Origin: JAVBMU01 sp031551755
Lineage (GTDB): Bacteria; Actinomycetota; Actinomycetes; Actinomycetales; Cellulomonadaceae
Length of the DNA stretch: 64,000 nt
Reading direction: 5' to 3'
Assembly: GCA_031551755.1 (NCBI GenBank)
Contig: JAVBNE010000024.1
Location: 65,839 to 129,838 of the forward strand
The notes beneath the pieces are model-generated. The model was not told where the DNA came from, did not search any database, and saw only the letters and a list, made by a program, of their open reading frames with translations. A program made the translations under genes and the position numbers. Positions 1 through 8,716 of the stretch are shown one piece after another. Numbering within the stretch: the first letter of the stretch is position 1; each line of letters opens with the position of its first letter.

Positions 1-584
1 TCGGCCTGCAGTGCGGTATTGGTGTCTTCCCCGGTGAGAACGGCCACGAGGTTGCGGTGGGCGTCGCGATTCACCTGCACCCACAGGGCCTCGAACTCCG
101 GGTTCTCCACCACCTGGGTGACCACTCGCCGCACCAGCGACTCGGCTCCACTGGCGATCATCGGTGCCAACTCGGGCAACCGCTGCGCCACCTGCTCTGG
201 CAGTCGGTCGGCGTTCTCCGCCAATGCGACCAAGGTCTCCTCGGCGACGTCCTCAACATCCAGTCGTTCGACGATCGCATCGGTGGCCAGGTCGATGATC
301 TGAGCCTTCACCGCCGGGTCGGCCCCGATGGGGGTGACCGTGGCGACGTAGCGGTCGGTGTCCAGCAGCTCACTGCGTACATAGCGGGCAGCCACCGCGC
401 TGATCGCGGTCACGGCCGTCAGGGTGAAGAGCAGCCCGCAGGCCACCCAACGCCACCACCGCCGACCGTTGAACCCCGCCGCCCCATCACGTAGCTGAGC
501 AACCTCGGCCCGCAGTGCGGCGAGTTCAGCACGCTCGGCGGTCGTCAGCTCGGTCGACTCCGCAACATCCCGTGGCTCATCCAT
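1..584 (-). CDS. Membrane protein of unknown function (3' end beyond window)
   Basis: An open frame of 194 codons reads leftward from an ATG at 584 and leaves the window with no stop. The N-terminus is acidic and Leu/Ala/Glu-rich with a short coiled-coil look (residues 12-33). One hydrophobic segment follows at about 47-68, then a long hydrophilic region rich in Glu, Val and Asp that contains a DTDRYVATVTP stretch. This points to a single-pass start with an extracytoplasmic domain; further membrane segments may lie outside the window. Third codon positions are strongly GC-rich, as expected for a real gene here. I do not recognise a family with certainty; conserved actinobacterial membrane proteins of this architecture exist, but no function is assigned. 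It lies 65 nt downstream of the ahcY stop and on the same strand, so it could be read through from ahcY. Confidence 0.7.
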   Translation of the reverse strand, partial: MDEPRDVAESTELTTAERAELAALRAEVAQLRDGAAGFNGRRWWRWVACGLLFTLTAVTAISAVAARYVRSELLDTDRYVATVTPIGADPAVKAQIIDLATDAIVERLDVEDVAEETLVALAENADRLPEQVAQRLPELAPMIASGAESLVRRVVTQVVENPEFEALWVQVNRDAHRNLVAVLTGEDTNTALQA

Positions 585-649
585 GGCAAAATCGTGGCAC
601 GGGCCAGCGTCCCACGCTGTTTGGAAACGCGGCCTTCACCGAGCAGACA

Positions 650-2212
650 TCAGTAGCGGTAGTGCTCCGGCTTGTAAGGGCCGTCGACAGGCACGCCCAG
701 ATAGGCCGCCTGCACGTCGGTGAGCCGCGACAGTCTCGCCCCCAAGGCTTCCAGGTGCAGTCGTGCGACCTTCTCGTCAAGTTCCTTGGCCAGGCGGTAG
801 ACCAGCCGGTCATACCGAGGTTCGGCATCCGGGTCGGTTGCCATGGCCTGGGCGTTCTCGTGGAGCTCGATCTGCGCGATCACCTGGTTCGCGAAGGAGT
901 TGCTCATCACGAAGGACGGATGCCCGGTCGCGTTCCCCAAGTTGAGCAGTCGGCCTTCGGAGAGCACGATGACGGAGCGCTCGGGACGGGCGGTGCCATC
1001 CGGCGCGGTATCGGCGGGCAGGGTCCATTCGTGCACCTGCGGCTTGATCTCGGTGCGGGTCACACCCGGAAGGGCGGCGAGCCCGGCCATGTCGATCTCG
1101 TTGTCGAAGTGACCGATGTTCCCGACGATCGCCTTGTCCTTCATCGCGACCAGATGTTCGGGCCGGATGACATCCCGGTTGCCGGTGGTGGTGATGAAGA
1201 AGTCCGCCACGCCGGCAACGTCTTCCAGGCGCGCGACCTGGAAACCGTCCATCGCGGCCTGGAGCGCACAGATCGGGTCGATCTCCGAGATGATCACCCG
1301 GGCACCCTGGCCGCGGAAAGCCTCAGCGGCCCCCTTGCCAACATCCCCGTAGCCGGCGACGAACGCGACCTTGCCGCCGATGAGCACGTCGGTGGCCCGG
1401 TTGATTCCGTCGGGCAGGGAGTGGCGGATCCCGTATTTGTTGTCGAATTTCGACTTGGTGACCGAGTCGTTGACGTTGATGGCCGGGAACAGCAGCTCCC
1501 CGGCTTCGGCGAGCTGGTAGAGGCGGTGCACCCCGGTGGTCGTCTCCTCACTGACTCCCCGGATCGACTGGGCGATCCCGGTCCACCGCAGCGGGTCGGC
1601 GGCCAGTGCCCGCCGCAGCACGGCCCGCACGACGTTCATCTCCTCGGCGTGGTCCGGCTCCCCCGGCAACGTGTCGGGCGGGACGACCCCGACCCGCTCG
1701 TACTGCAACCCAAGATGCACGAGCATCGTTGCGTCGCCGCCGTCGTCCAGGATGAGGTTGGGGCCGGTCTCCCCGGTGCCGGTATCGGGCCAGCGCAGGA
1801 TCTGCTCCGTGCAGTCCCAGTAGTCGGCCAGCGACTCGCCCTTCCAGGCGAAGACCGGGACGCCCCGCGGGTCATCCGGTGTGCCGTCGGGGCCGACGGC
1901 GACGGCCGCCGCCGCCTCGTCCTGGGTGGAGAAGATATTGCAGCTCGCCCACCGGACCTGGGCGCCGAGCGCCACCAGCGTCTCGATGAGCACCGCCGTC
2001 TGCACCGTCATATGCAGCGAGCCCGCGATCCGGGCGCCGGCCAACGGCTGGCTCGCGGCGTACTCGGCTCGCAGCGCCATCAGTCCCGGCATCTCGTGTT
2101 CCGCTAGCCGGATCTGGTGGCGGCCGTTCTCCGCGAGGCTGAGATCGCGCACCTTGTAGCGGTCGGGCGACTCATCGAATACCGGCGTGGTCTCGCGCTG
2201 CGTGACGGACAT
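650..2212 (-). CDS. ahcY: Adenosylhomocysteinase (S-adenosyl-L-homocysteine hydrolase)
   Basis: Predicted NAD-dependent cytosolic enzyme that splits S-adenosylhomocysteine into adenosine and homocysteine, closing the activated-methyl cycle. The 520-aa product shows the family landmarks: the HMTVQTAVLIETL segment, the CNIFSTQD loop, the DDGGDATMLVH motif, the NVNDSVTKSKFDN substrate-lysine region, the GYGDVGKG Rossmann motif and the C-terminal KPEHYRY end. At 520 aa it is slightly longer than the roughly 480-495 aa typical of bacteria because of a short N-terminal tail. The start at 2212 is chosen because GGAG lies 4 nt upstream; the frame stays open further upstream but without family similarity. 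The gene appears monocistronic or leads into the membrane-protein gene to its left. No SAH riboswitch could be seen upstream. Confidence 0.97.
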   Translation of the reverse strand: MSVTQRETTPVFDESPDRYKVRDLSLAENGRHQIRLAEHEMPGLMALRAEYAASQPLAGARIAGSLHMTVQTAVLIETLVALGAQVRWASCNIFSTQDEAAAAVAVGPDGTPDDPRGVPVFAWKGESLADYWDCTEQILRWPDTGTGETGPNLILDDGGDATMLVHLGLQYERVGVVPPDTLPGEPDHAEEMNVVRAVLRRALAADPLRWTGIAQSIRGVSEETTTGVHRLYQLAEAGELLFPAINVNDSVTKSKFDNKYGIRHSLPDGINRATDVLIGGKVAFVAGYGDVGKGAAEAFRGQGARVIISEIDPICALQAAMDGFQVARLEDVAGVADFFITTTGNRDVIRPEHLVAMKDKAIVGNIGHFDNEIDMAGLAALPGVTRTEIKPQVHEWTLPADTAPDGTARPERSVIVLSEGRLLNLGNATGHPSFVMSNSFANQVIAQIELHENAQAMATDPDAEPRYDRLVYRLAKELDEKVARLHLEALGARLSRLTDVQAAYLGVPVDGPYKPEHYRY

Positions 2213-2467
2213 GATGCTCCGATGGCTGGTACGTGACTGGACGTCCCAGGTTACCTGCGGTGGGCAACTAGCCGGATACCTCGAATACCGTCTGCTGTTC
2301 TGCGATGCTCTCAAGGCGGGCTGCGGAGTCAACGCCGGCAGCGTGATCGAACAGGCTTGCACGGCTGCCAGGAGCGTACGCGCCACCACGGCCAGATGGT
2401 CGTACATGACATGGGCGACCCAGGGGCCGATCGACCGCAGAAGACTGTTGGCACTGACTCTGCCTTA

Positions 2468-2608
2468 TCACCGCAAACCTTCAGCGTCTACCTGGTGGTG
2501 AATCATCGCCCCTAGGGCACGCGCGTATCGACGCACGCTCGACAGACGGGGGTCGTTGCCTACGCGCTCGAACTGGCTCACAGCTGTCCGCCGGATCGAT
2601 TGCTTCAC
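2468..2608 (-). CDS. XRE/HTH-like C-terminal fragment, possible remnant
   Basis: A 46-codon frame starts with GTG at 2608 and overlaps the stop of the upstream 63-codon ORF by 4 nt (GTGA). The product contains RRTAVSQFERVGNDPRLSSV followed by RRYARALGA. This matches the second half of a Cro/C1-type helix-turn-helix: recognition helix, then the DPRLSTLRRYA-like segment common in actinobacterial XRE regulators. The first helices of the domain are missing. It may be the last part of a decayed regulator, the result of a frameshift joining it to the preceding ORF, or a short coupled protein. The match to the HTH half is by eye, and function is unknown. Confidence 0.45.
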   Translation of the reverse strand: MKQSIRRTAVSQFERVGNDPRLSSVRRYARALGAMIHHQVDAEGLR

Positions 2609-2796
2609 ACGTCACGATCCGGCGGAGCGACGCTCGGATATCCGCGACGAGGCATGGCCGCCAGTGGCGCATGCGGCACCACGGCTGTCACCAGCTCGCG
2701 CTCAACGCTGACGCCGTCAAGTACGGCCCAGTGCAGCTCCTGCGGGGCCTTGGACGGATCCGTGCACCGCGAGATGCGGTAGGCATACGGGTCCAT
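2605..2796 (-). CDS. Small hypothetical protein, coupled to the HTH fragment
   Basis: A 63-codon frame with an ATG at 2796 preceded by a very strong ribosome-binding site (GAGGAGG, complement of 2801-2807; spacing 4 nt). The product starts MDPYAYRISRCTDPSKAPQ and has no membrane segment or signal peptide. Its stop overlaps the GTG of the HTH-like frame, an arrangement seen in toxin-antitoxin and other two-gene regulator units. The second half (after about residue 38) is Pro/Arg-rich and could be an out-of-frame version of the missing HTH helices, which would make this one frameshifted gene. I do not recognise the N-terminal part. Confidence 0.45.
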   Translation of the reverse strand: MDPYAYRISRCTDPSKAPQELHWAVLDGVSVERELVTAVVPHAPLAAMPRRGYPSVAPPDRDV

Positions 2797-2894
2797 CAAC
2801 CCTCCTCGTGAGCTGCGGCAACGCCGCCACCTTAACGTGAGGGTGTGACGCCGCCGCCTTCTTCGCTCCCGGACGGTTCCGCCCGCTCCACCGT

Positions 2895-3860
2895 CTACTG
2901 AGTCTCCGCCCCGGCCGCATCCGCATCCGCCGACGCGGCCGTCACCGGCGGTCGCCGGAGGTCGGGCTCCAGGTAGATCAGCCGGGCGATCGGCACGGCC
3001 GCCCGCACCCGCGCCTCGGCCGCGTCGATGGTCCGGGCGATCGAGGCGGCATCCGATGTCGCCGTCACCTCGATCTTCGCCGCGACCAGGAGCTCCTCGG
3101 GACCCAGGTGCATCGTCTTGAGGTGGATGATCGAGGGCACTCCCTCACCCACGAGCGCCCCGGCGATCGCCACCACATCGGCCTGGCCCGCGGACTCACC
3201 GAGCAGCAGCGATTTGGTCTCGATGGCGAGCACGACGGCGATCAGCACCAGCAGGATGCCGATGCAGGCCGTGCCTGCCGCATCCCAGCGACCGTCGTCG
3301 GTGACCAGGGTCAGCCCCACACCGAAGAGGGCCAGCACCAGCCCGACGAGGGCGCCGAAGTCCTCCAGCAACACGACCGGCAACTCGGGCGACTTGGCGG
3401 TCCGCACGAACGACACCCACGACTGTTTGCCGCGCACCAGGTTCGACTCCTTGATCGCGGTGCGAAAGGACATCCCTTCCATCGCGATCGCCGCGATCAA
3501 CACCACCAGCGGAACCCACCACCACTGGCCTTCGATGGGGTGCGGGTCGGACCACTTGTGCCACGCCTCGTACAACGCGAAGAGCCCGCCGACGCTGAAC
3601 AGCACGATGGACACGATGAACGCGTAGATGTACCGGTCGCGGCCGTATCCGAAGGGGTGCTCCTCATCGGAGGGGCGCTTGGAACGCTTGGCACCGAGCA
3701 GAAGGAGCGCCTGGTTGCCCGAATCGGCCACCGAGTGCACCGCTTCGGCCAGCATCGATGAGGCCCCGGTCAGCGCCCACGCGATGAACTTGGTGACCGC
3801 GATTCCAAGGTTGGCCGACAGGGCCGCAAGAACGGCCTTATTGCCGCCGTGGCTCGACAT
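2895..3860 (-). CDS. Cation diffusion facilitator family transporter
   Basis: Predicted cytoplasmic-membrane antiporter of divalent metals (probably Zn2+ or Fe2+; substrate not resolvable from sequence). The 321-aa product has about six membrane segments. The HSVAD motif at residues 42-46 is the first half of the CDF metal site, and an EDFGALVG segment in a later helix probably provides the second. The last about 80 residues form the cytoplasmic ferredoxin-like domain typical of the family. The start at 3860 (MSSHGGNK) is chosen over longer in-frame options because the family begins here and GAAAGG lies 8 nt upstream. It sits 46 nt downstream of the Trm112 gene on the same strand, so it is probably the last gene of the manB operon. 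Confidence 0.9.
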   Translation of the reverse strand: MSSHGGNKAVLAALSANLGIAVTKFIAWALTGASSMLAEAVHSVADSGNQALLLLGAKRSKRPSDEEHPFGYGRDRYIYAFIVSIVLFSVGGLFALYEAWHKWSDPHPIEGQWWWVPLVVLIAAIAMEGMSFRTAIKESNLVRGKQSWVSFVRTAKSPELPVVLLEDFGALVGLVLALFGVGLTLVTDDGRWDAAGTACIGILLVLIAVVLAIETKSLLLGESAGQADVVAIAGALVGEGVPSIIHLKTMHLGPEELLVAAKIEVTATSDAASIARTIDAAEARVRAAVPIARLIYLEPDLRRPPVTAASADADAAGAETQ

Positions 3861-3906
3861 GTGAGTTGCCTTTCGTGATGACGGCGCCAGAGGCCGGCGC
3901 TCGGTG

Positions 3907-4104
3907 TTACCGCAGCTCGCGCGCGTCGGATTCCAGCAGGACGGGGATGCCGGACCGGACCGGGTAGGCCAACGGCCGCACGGAATCGGTCGAATGCAGC
4001 TCCGGCTGCCCGTCGGGACCCACCCCGTCCACGAGCGGGGCACCGGTCACGGGGCAGCGCAGGAGTTCGCGGGCCCAGTCGTCGAGGTTGGTGGCGCTGC
4101 TCAT
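3907..4104 (-). CDS. Trm112-like (UPF0434) protein
   Basis: A 65-aa protein with the LLRCPVTGAPL start and the YPVRSGIPVLLESDARE end that define the Trm112/YcaR family. Eukaryotic Trm112 activates methyltransferases; bacterial members are poorly understood. The usual CPxC zinc pair is reduced to one Cys here (CPVT), so zinc binding is doubtful. Its start codon overlaps the manB stop by one base (TGATG at 4102-4106), which implies translational coupling. The manB/Trm112 order is common in actinobacteria. Confidence 0.88.
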   Translation of the reverse strand: MSSATNLDDWARELLRCPVTGAPLVDGVGPDGQPELHSTDSVRPLAYPVRSGIPVLLESDARELR

Positions 4105-5621
4105 CAGTTCTGCTCCTTCGTGGTTCCCCGCACGAGCGCGAGGACGTCGTCGCGCACCTTCTCCATGATGTCCAGGTCAGCGGCCTCGACATTGAGCCGC
4201 AACAACGGCTCGGTGTTCGAGGCACGCAGGTTGAACCACCACCGGGGGCTGGCGTCCCAGTGGGAGATCGTCAGCCCGTCTAGTTCGTCGAGGGTCACCG
4301 GGCCGGCGCCCTGCTCGGTGACGTAGGCGGTCAGTACCCGGTCCCGGGCAGCGTCCACATCGGTGACCGTGGAGTTGATCTCGCCGGACGCCACATAGGG
4401 CTCGTACATCTGGCCGAGGTCTGACATCGCGTGGGGCTGCCCACCGAGGGCCGCGAGCACATGCATGGCGGCGAGCATGCCACTGTCCGCGAAGTAGAAG
4501 TCGCGGAAGTAATAGTGCGCGGAGTGTTCTCCCCCGAACACCGCGTCGTTCTGGGCCATCTGCGCCTTGATGAAGGAGTGCCCCACCCGGGTCCGCACCG
4601 TATTCGCCCCAGCCGCCGTGAGGAACTCGGGCACCGCCTGGGAGGTGATGAGGTTGTGGATGACGGTGGCCACCCGCCCCGCATTCGACTCCTTCGAGAC
4701 CTCCCGCAACCCAACCAGCGCCGTGATCGCCGACGGCGAGACCGGGTCGCCGTGCTCATCGACCACGAAACACCGGTCGGCGTCGCCGTCGAAGGCCAGG
4801 CCGAGGTCCGCATCGTGTTCGACGACGGCCGCCTGCAGGTCGCGCAGGTTCGCCGGGTCGAGGGGGTTCGCCTCGTGGTTCGGGAAGGTGCCGTCGAGTT
4901 CGAAGTACAGCGGGACGATGTCCAAGGGCAGCGGCGCCAGCCCGGCTGCCGTGCCGAGCACCGCCGGGGCGGTCAGGCCAGCCATCCCGTTACCGGCGTC
5001 CACCACGACCTTCAGCGGCCGGATGCCGGCGAGGTCGACCAGCGAGCGCAGAAACGAGCCGTAGTCGGCGAGCATGTCCAGATCGGTGACCTGCCCCGTG
5101 CCCTGTCCGCCTGCCTGCTCGACGCCTGCGCCCAGCTCGCTGACTTGGCCGACCGCGGCATCGTCGCCGTCCTCGGCCACCTGGCCGGCATCGTTCAGGT
5201 ACTCCTCCGCGAGACCGCGCACCCGTTCCAACCCGGTGCCCTGCGCCATCGGACGCGCACCCGCCTGGCAGAGTTTGATGCCGTTGTACTCGGCCGGGTT
5301 GTGGCTCGCGGTGAACATGGCGCCGGGCATGTCCAGCACACCCGAGGCGTAGTAGAGGCCGTCGGTGGAACATAGGCCGATCCGCACGACGTCGACGCCA
5401 GCAGCCGTGACCCCGGCGACGAAGGCGTCCACCAGCATCGGGCCGGTGTCGCGCATGTCGTGACCCACCACGATGCTGGGCCGGCGATCGGTACCGGCCG
5501 GAAGCTCCGCGACGCGGGCGAAAGCCTCGCCGATGGCGCGGGCGACCGTGGGATTCCAGTCATCCGGCACGACGCCGCGAACGTCATAGGCCTTGATGAG
5601 GCTGCTCAGATCTGAGGGCAC
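4104..5621 (-). CDS. manB: Phosphomannomutase / phosphoglucomutase
   Basis: Alpha-D-phosphohexomutase that interconverts hexose-6-phosphate and hexose-1-phosphate, feeding GDP-mannose and NDP-glucose for envelope glycans. The 505-aa product has all four family signatures: the phosphoserine loop TASHNP at 104-109, the Mg-binding DGDADR at 278-283, the sugar-specificity loop GEHSAH at 364-369, and the C-terminal phosphate loop RASNTEP. An unusual Gly/Gln/Asp-rich insertion spans about 146-180, between the first two domains, and lengthens the protein beyond the usual 450-465 aa. The start is GTG at 5621. It lies 17 nt after the membrane glycosyltransferase stop, on the same strand, and is coupled to the Trm112 gene. 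Mannose versus glucose preference cannot be read from sequence. Confidence 0.95.
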   Translation of the reverse strand: MPSDLSSLIKAYDVRGVVPDDWNPTVARAIGEAFARVAELPAGTDRRPSIVVGHDMRDTGPMLVDAFVAGVTAAGVDVVRIGLCSTDGLYYASGVLDMPGAMFTASHNPAEYNGIKLCQAGARPMAQGTGLERVRGLAEEYLNDAGQVAEDGDDAAVGQVSELGAGVEQAGGQGTGQVTDLDMLADYGSFLRSLVDLAGIRPLKVVVDAGNGMAGLTAPAVLGTAAGLAPLPLDIVPLYFELDGTFPNHEANPLDPANLRDLQAAVVEHDADLGLAFDGDADRCFVVDEHGDPVSPSAITALVGLREVSKESNAGRVATVIHNLITSQAVPEFLTAAGANTVRTRVGHSFIKAQMAQNDAVFGGEHSAHYYFRDFYFADSGMLAAMHVLAALGGQPHAMSDLGQMYEPYVASGEINSTVTDVDAARDRVLTAYVTEQGAGPVTLDELDGLTISHWDASPRWWFNLRASNTEPLLRLNVEAADLDIMEKVRDDVLALVRGTTKEQN

Positions 5622-5638
5622 GGCCCCCAGCCTAATGG

Positions 5639-7225
5639 TCAGCCGACAGACGCCGGTGCGCAGACGACAGCGTTGGACGTGCTCACGATGATCTGACCGC
5701 AGTCGTCAAGATATGCCCGCGCATCCGGCCGGTCTCGTTCGATCTCGGCTTGGATCGAGGTGAACACCTCGACGGGTCCGCGCGCCTTGATCCCCCTGGG
5801 AGGCACATCCAGATCCGTCAGGATCTGGTACTCGGGTAGCTGCCACCAGCCGTCGACCGGGAGCACCGTGGCCCCCGAGTCGACGATCGCCTTCGCCGCC
5901 GCCTGCTGGTCGACCAGCAGTTCGTGCCCGCTGTCGTCCTCGACCGCCCGGAAACCCTGGCCGGCCACGAGCAGCGCACAGCCCCCCACGAGGGTCACCG
6001 CACCAGCGTGAGCCACCATTCGCAGAGCCGGCCGGGCCGCTGTCGCGAGGTACCGCAGAGCCGCCACCGTGACGATCGCGGCGCACGGCAACAGGAGCAG
6101 CATGCTTGGCAACCCCTGTCGCACGCTGTCCTGCCGGGACGACAACGCCCAGGCGCCGAGCATCGCCACGGCGGCCAGGGCCAATGCCACCACGGCGCAC
6201 CAGGCCATCCAGCGCCGCAGTCCGGCATCGTCGAGTGCGGCGGCGGGACGGGCGAACTGCTCACGGCCCCTCCCCCGAACCGCCGCGACCGTGGCCACGA
6301 GGACCAGCACGCCCGAGGCGATGATGAGCACCACCGACCATGGGGACAACAGCCCGAACCAGCTGCCCAATCGGCTCACGAGGGCCGACTCGCCGGTTTC
6401 CGAACGGATGAACTGGACTGTCTCGATCACGGAGTCGAACCAGCCGCGCGGACTCAAGGTGAGCGCGCGGAACGCCTCGAAGACCAACGTCGGCCCCACG
6501 ACCGCTCCCGCACAGCCCAGGGCTTCCCGCCGCGTCCAAGAACGCCGCGCGAACCACCTCGCGAGCAACATGACCACCAGCACGATCACGGAGGCGGTTA
6601 GAAAACTGAGCTTGACCTGCAGCGCCAGGCCGATGGCGACCCCGCCCCACACCGGACGGGCGCTGGCGAAGGCAAGAACGGCGGTCACCAACAAAGCCGT
6701 CGCCGGGATTTCACCCACGACCCGGCCGGGTACGAGGCTGTTGGTCGCGAGTGCCGGGACCCCCACCAGGATCGCCAAGGGCGCCACGAGCGCCGCCAGC
6801 CCGGCCCACCGGCCCGCGACGAGGTTACCCAGCCGGAAAGAGACGAACAGGTACAGGAGGAAGAAGAGGATAGGCACGAGACGCACCGCAGCTAGGGTGC
6901 CGCCGGAGGCCGCCCAAAGGAGTGCGGTCGGCACGAGCACCACCGGCCCGGTCGACACGAAGGGGTCGAAGAGCTTGTCGCCGCCGGCGAACCGCGCCCC
7001 GTTGGAGGCATAACCCACCCCGTCCGCGAGGTTCTTCGACACGGTGAGGTTGTAGGCCTCATCGAACTCCAGACCGTTTCCGAACTGCCGCAGCACGAGA
7101 ACCAGGTAAGCGGCCAGCGCACCGATCAGCAGAACCCAGTACGTGACACGAACCCACCGGATGGCCCGTGCCGATGTCGCGATCGGTGTCGCGGCCGGTG
7201 TCGCGGCCGGGGGTGCCAACCTCAC
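5639..7225 (-). CDS. GT-C family polytopic membrane glycosyltransferase
   Basis: A 528-aa protein with about ten to eleven membrane segments and an N-terminal extracytoplasmic loop carrying FDEAYN at 54-59, the acidic motif expected of GT-C enzymes (PMT/ArnT-like) that use polyprenyl-phosphate sugars. The last about 130 residues are soluble and probably outside. The gene starts with GTG at 7225 and overlaps by 4 nt (GTGA) the end of the GT2-GtrA gene. That gene should make the polyprenyl-phosphate sugar donor and flip it, so the two form a donor-plus-transferase pair for modifying an exported glycan or protein. Acceptor and sugar are unknown. Confidence 0.85.
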   Translation of the reverse strand: MRLAPPAATPAATPIATSARAIRWVRVTYWVLLIGALAAYLVLVLRQFGNGLEFDEAYNLTVSKNLADGVGYASNGARFAGGDKLFDPFVSTGPVVLVPTALLWAASGGTLAAVRLVPILFFLLYLFVSFRLGNLVAGRWAGLAALVAPLAILVGVPALATNSLVPGRVVGEIPATALLVTAVLAFASARPVWGGVAIGLALQVKLSFLTASVIVLVVMLLARWFARRSWTRREALGCAGAVVGPTLVFEAFRALTLSPRGWFDSVIETVQFIRSETGESALVSRLGSWFGLLSPWSVVLIIASGVLVLVATVAAVRGRGREQFARPAAALDDAGLRRWMAWCAVVALALAAVAMLGAWALSSRQDSVRQGLPSMLLLLPCAAIVTVAALRYLATAARPALRMVAHAGAVTLVGGCALLVAGQGFRAVEDDSGHELLVDQQAAAKAIVDSGATVLPVDGWWQLPEYQILTDLDVPPRGIKARGPVEVFTSIQAEIERDRPDARAYLDDCGQIIVSTSNAVVCAPASVG

Positions 7226-8508
7226 GGGCGTCCGCCGTCGACCGTGGAATCAGCCGGATCCGCGGTCTCGGCCGTGAGAATCACCGGGCTGGCCGGACGG
7301 ACCCGCCCCGGAGGCATGCTCTGGGGCACCGAGCCGATCGGATGGAATGTCCACATCCGGTTGGCGATGAACTGCAGGACGGCGATCACGGGCAAGGTCA
7401 CGAGTTTCGCCCACATGGCTCCCATACCCCGGGTGATCAGCAGATCGAGCAGTCCCGTCGAGAGCGCCAGCCCGCTCAAGCCCACCGCGAAGAACTTTGT
7501 CATTCGCTGAACCTGGTGATCGAGTCGAGCGAAGGTGAACCGCGAGTTCAAGAAGAAGCTGACCATGATGCCGCAGACCACCGAAACGATGTTGGCCGCG
7601 ATGTGGTGCACATTCGTGTGCTGCAAACCCCAAAAGACCGCATAGTCGGTCGCGGCACCGAGACCGCCCAGCACCACGTAGGAGGCGAACTGCCGGGCCA
7701 CCGCCCACCAGCGCGATCCGGCGACGGGAACCGTCACCGGGGCGGTTACCGAGTTGGGCCGGGCAATCGTCGCCCGCGGGGTGCGGAACCACTCCAGAAC
7801 GGCATCTCGGCAGAACAGCAGGAACCGCTTGGACGGCAGCGTCCGGCGGCGCTGCCCCCAAGTCGAACCCAGCGCAGTCTCACCCCGGCGAGGCACGGAG
7901 ACAACCGGGATCTCCTCGACCCGCAAACCCTCGGCCCGGGAGATCGACGACACCAGAAGGTTCGGTGTCATCGCACGTAGTGGCAGAACAGCCAGCAGAT
8001 CGGCTAGGACATCGCGCCGGTAGATCCGCAGCGGCGTGTTCGCGTCCATCGGCCGGCTGCCAGCACGCATACCCACCAGGGCCCGGGTGATCGCACTGGT
8101 CAACCGCCGGAACAATGCGTCACCACGCTGCGTGCGAACTCCTTCGACGATGTCCGCGCCTGTGGTCAATGAGTGGGCGACGGCCGTGGCGACGTCTTCG
8201 CCGAGGAACTGGCCATCACCGTCCGTCGCCACGATCAGGTGGGCACCGGTTTCCACACCTGCCCGCAGCGCACTGACCGTCGACGGACCGTGTCCGCTGT
8301 TCACCTCATTGACCCGCACTGTGACCCGCAAGCCGCCGGCTCGGCAGCCGGCTGCCACGGCGACAGTTTGGTCGGTCGAGCAATCGTCGATGATGACAAA
8401 ATGTACGAAGTACTCGCTCAACGCGACGGACAACTCCCCGAGGAACTCCGCAAGACCGGCTGCCTCGTTATAGGCCGGCATGACCACGGCAAGTGTGGCC
8501 TTATTCAT
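7222..8508 (-). CDS. GT2 polyprenyl-phosphate glycosyltransferase fused to GtrA-like flippase
   Basis: The 428-aa product has two parts. Residues 1 to about 220 are a DPM1-like GT2 domain with the VVMPAYNEA start, the DDCSTD loop and DGDGQ at 96-100 as the metal-binding motif. Residues about 265-395 are a GtrA domain with four membrane helices, the type proposed to flip polyprenyl-phosphate sugars. The fusion would make and translocate one lipid-linked sugar. The start at 8508 is preceded by GGAAGGA with normal spacing; a longer in-frame start exists but precedes the domain. It is translationally coupled to the GT-C gene downstream. The rmlB terminator lies just upstream, so this gene probably has its own promoter in the 8509-8659 interval. 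Confidence 0.9.
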   Translation of the reverse strand: MNKATLAVVMPAYNEAAGLAEFLGELSVALSEYFVHFVIIDDCSTDQTVAVAAGCRAGGLRVTVRVNEVNSGHGPSTVSALRAGVETGAHLIVATDGDGQFLGEDVATAVAHSLTTGADIVEGVRTQRGDALFRRLTSAITRALVGMRAGSRPMDANTPLRIYRRDVLADLLAVLPLRAMTPNLLVSSISRAEGLRVEEIPVVSVPRRGETALGSTWGQRRRTLPSKRFLLFCRDAVLEWFRTPRATIARPNSVTAPVTVPVAGSRWWAVARQFASYVVLGGLGAATDYAVFWGLQHTNVHHIAANIVSVVCGIMVSFFLNSRFTFARLDHQVQRMTKFFAVGLSGLALSTGLLDLLITRGMGAMWAKLVTLPVIAVLQFIANRMWTFHPIGSVPQSMPPGRVRPASPVILTAETADPADSTVDGGRP

Positions 8509-8659
8509 ATTTTGTCCTTCCACGGGGGTGGAGCACAGCACACCCTGAGGCAAGAGTGTGCTTTGTCATGAAACCGATACCGAAATACGGCATCGACGTA
8601 CCAGTCGATCAAAAGGCACGGGAAACGTAACGCCAGCTCAGTCAACTGGCAAACGTAAG

Positions 8660-8689
8660 AGGCGACCGTCAGTTACCTGACGGTCGCCT
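8660..8689 (-). terminator. Hairpin terminator after rmlB
   Basis: Perfect 12-bp stem (8661-8672 with 8677-8688) and a TTAC loop, extended by an A-T pair at 8660/8689. It lies 28 nt beyond the rmlB stop in the direction of transcription. No clear U-tract follows, as usual for actinobacterial terminators. Confidence 0.75.
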
Positions 8690-8716
8690 TGAGCGATGGG
8701 GACGAGTTGCCGCGAG

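Noticed and set aside
515..2107. A 530-codon open frame antisense to ahcY
   Set aside because: The opposite strand encodes a complete SAH hydrolase; the frame is a GC-rich shadow with no recognisable motif.
2213..2467. Possible SAH riboswitch upstream of ahcY
   Set aside because: I could not find the conserved core of the SAH riboswitch on the minus strand in this interval; nothing else was recognised there.
4431..5375. A 314-codon frame antisense to manB
   Set aside because: Arg/His/Val-rich shadow of the ManB coding frame.
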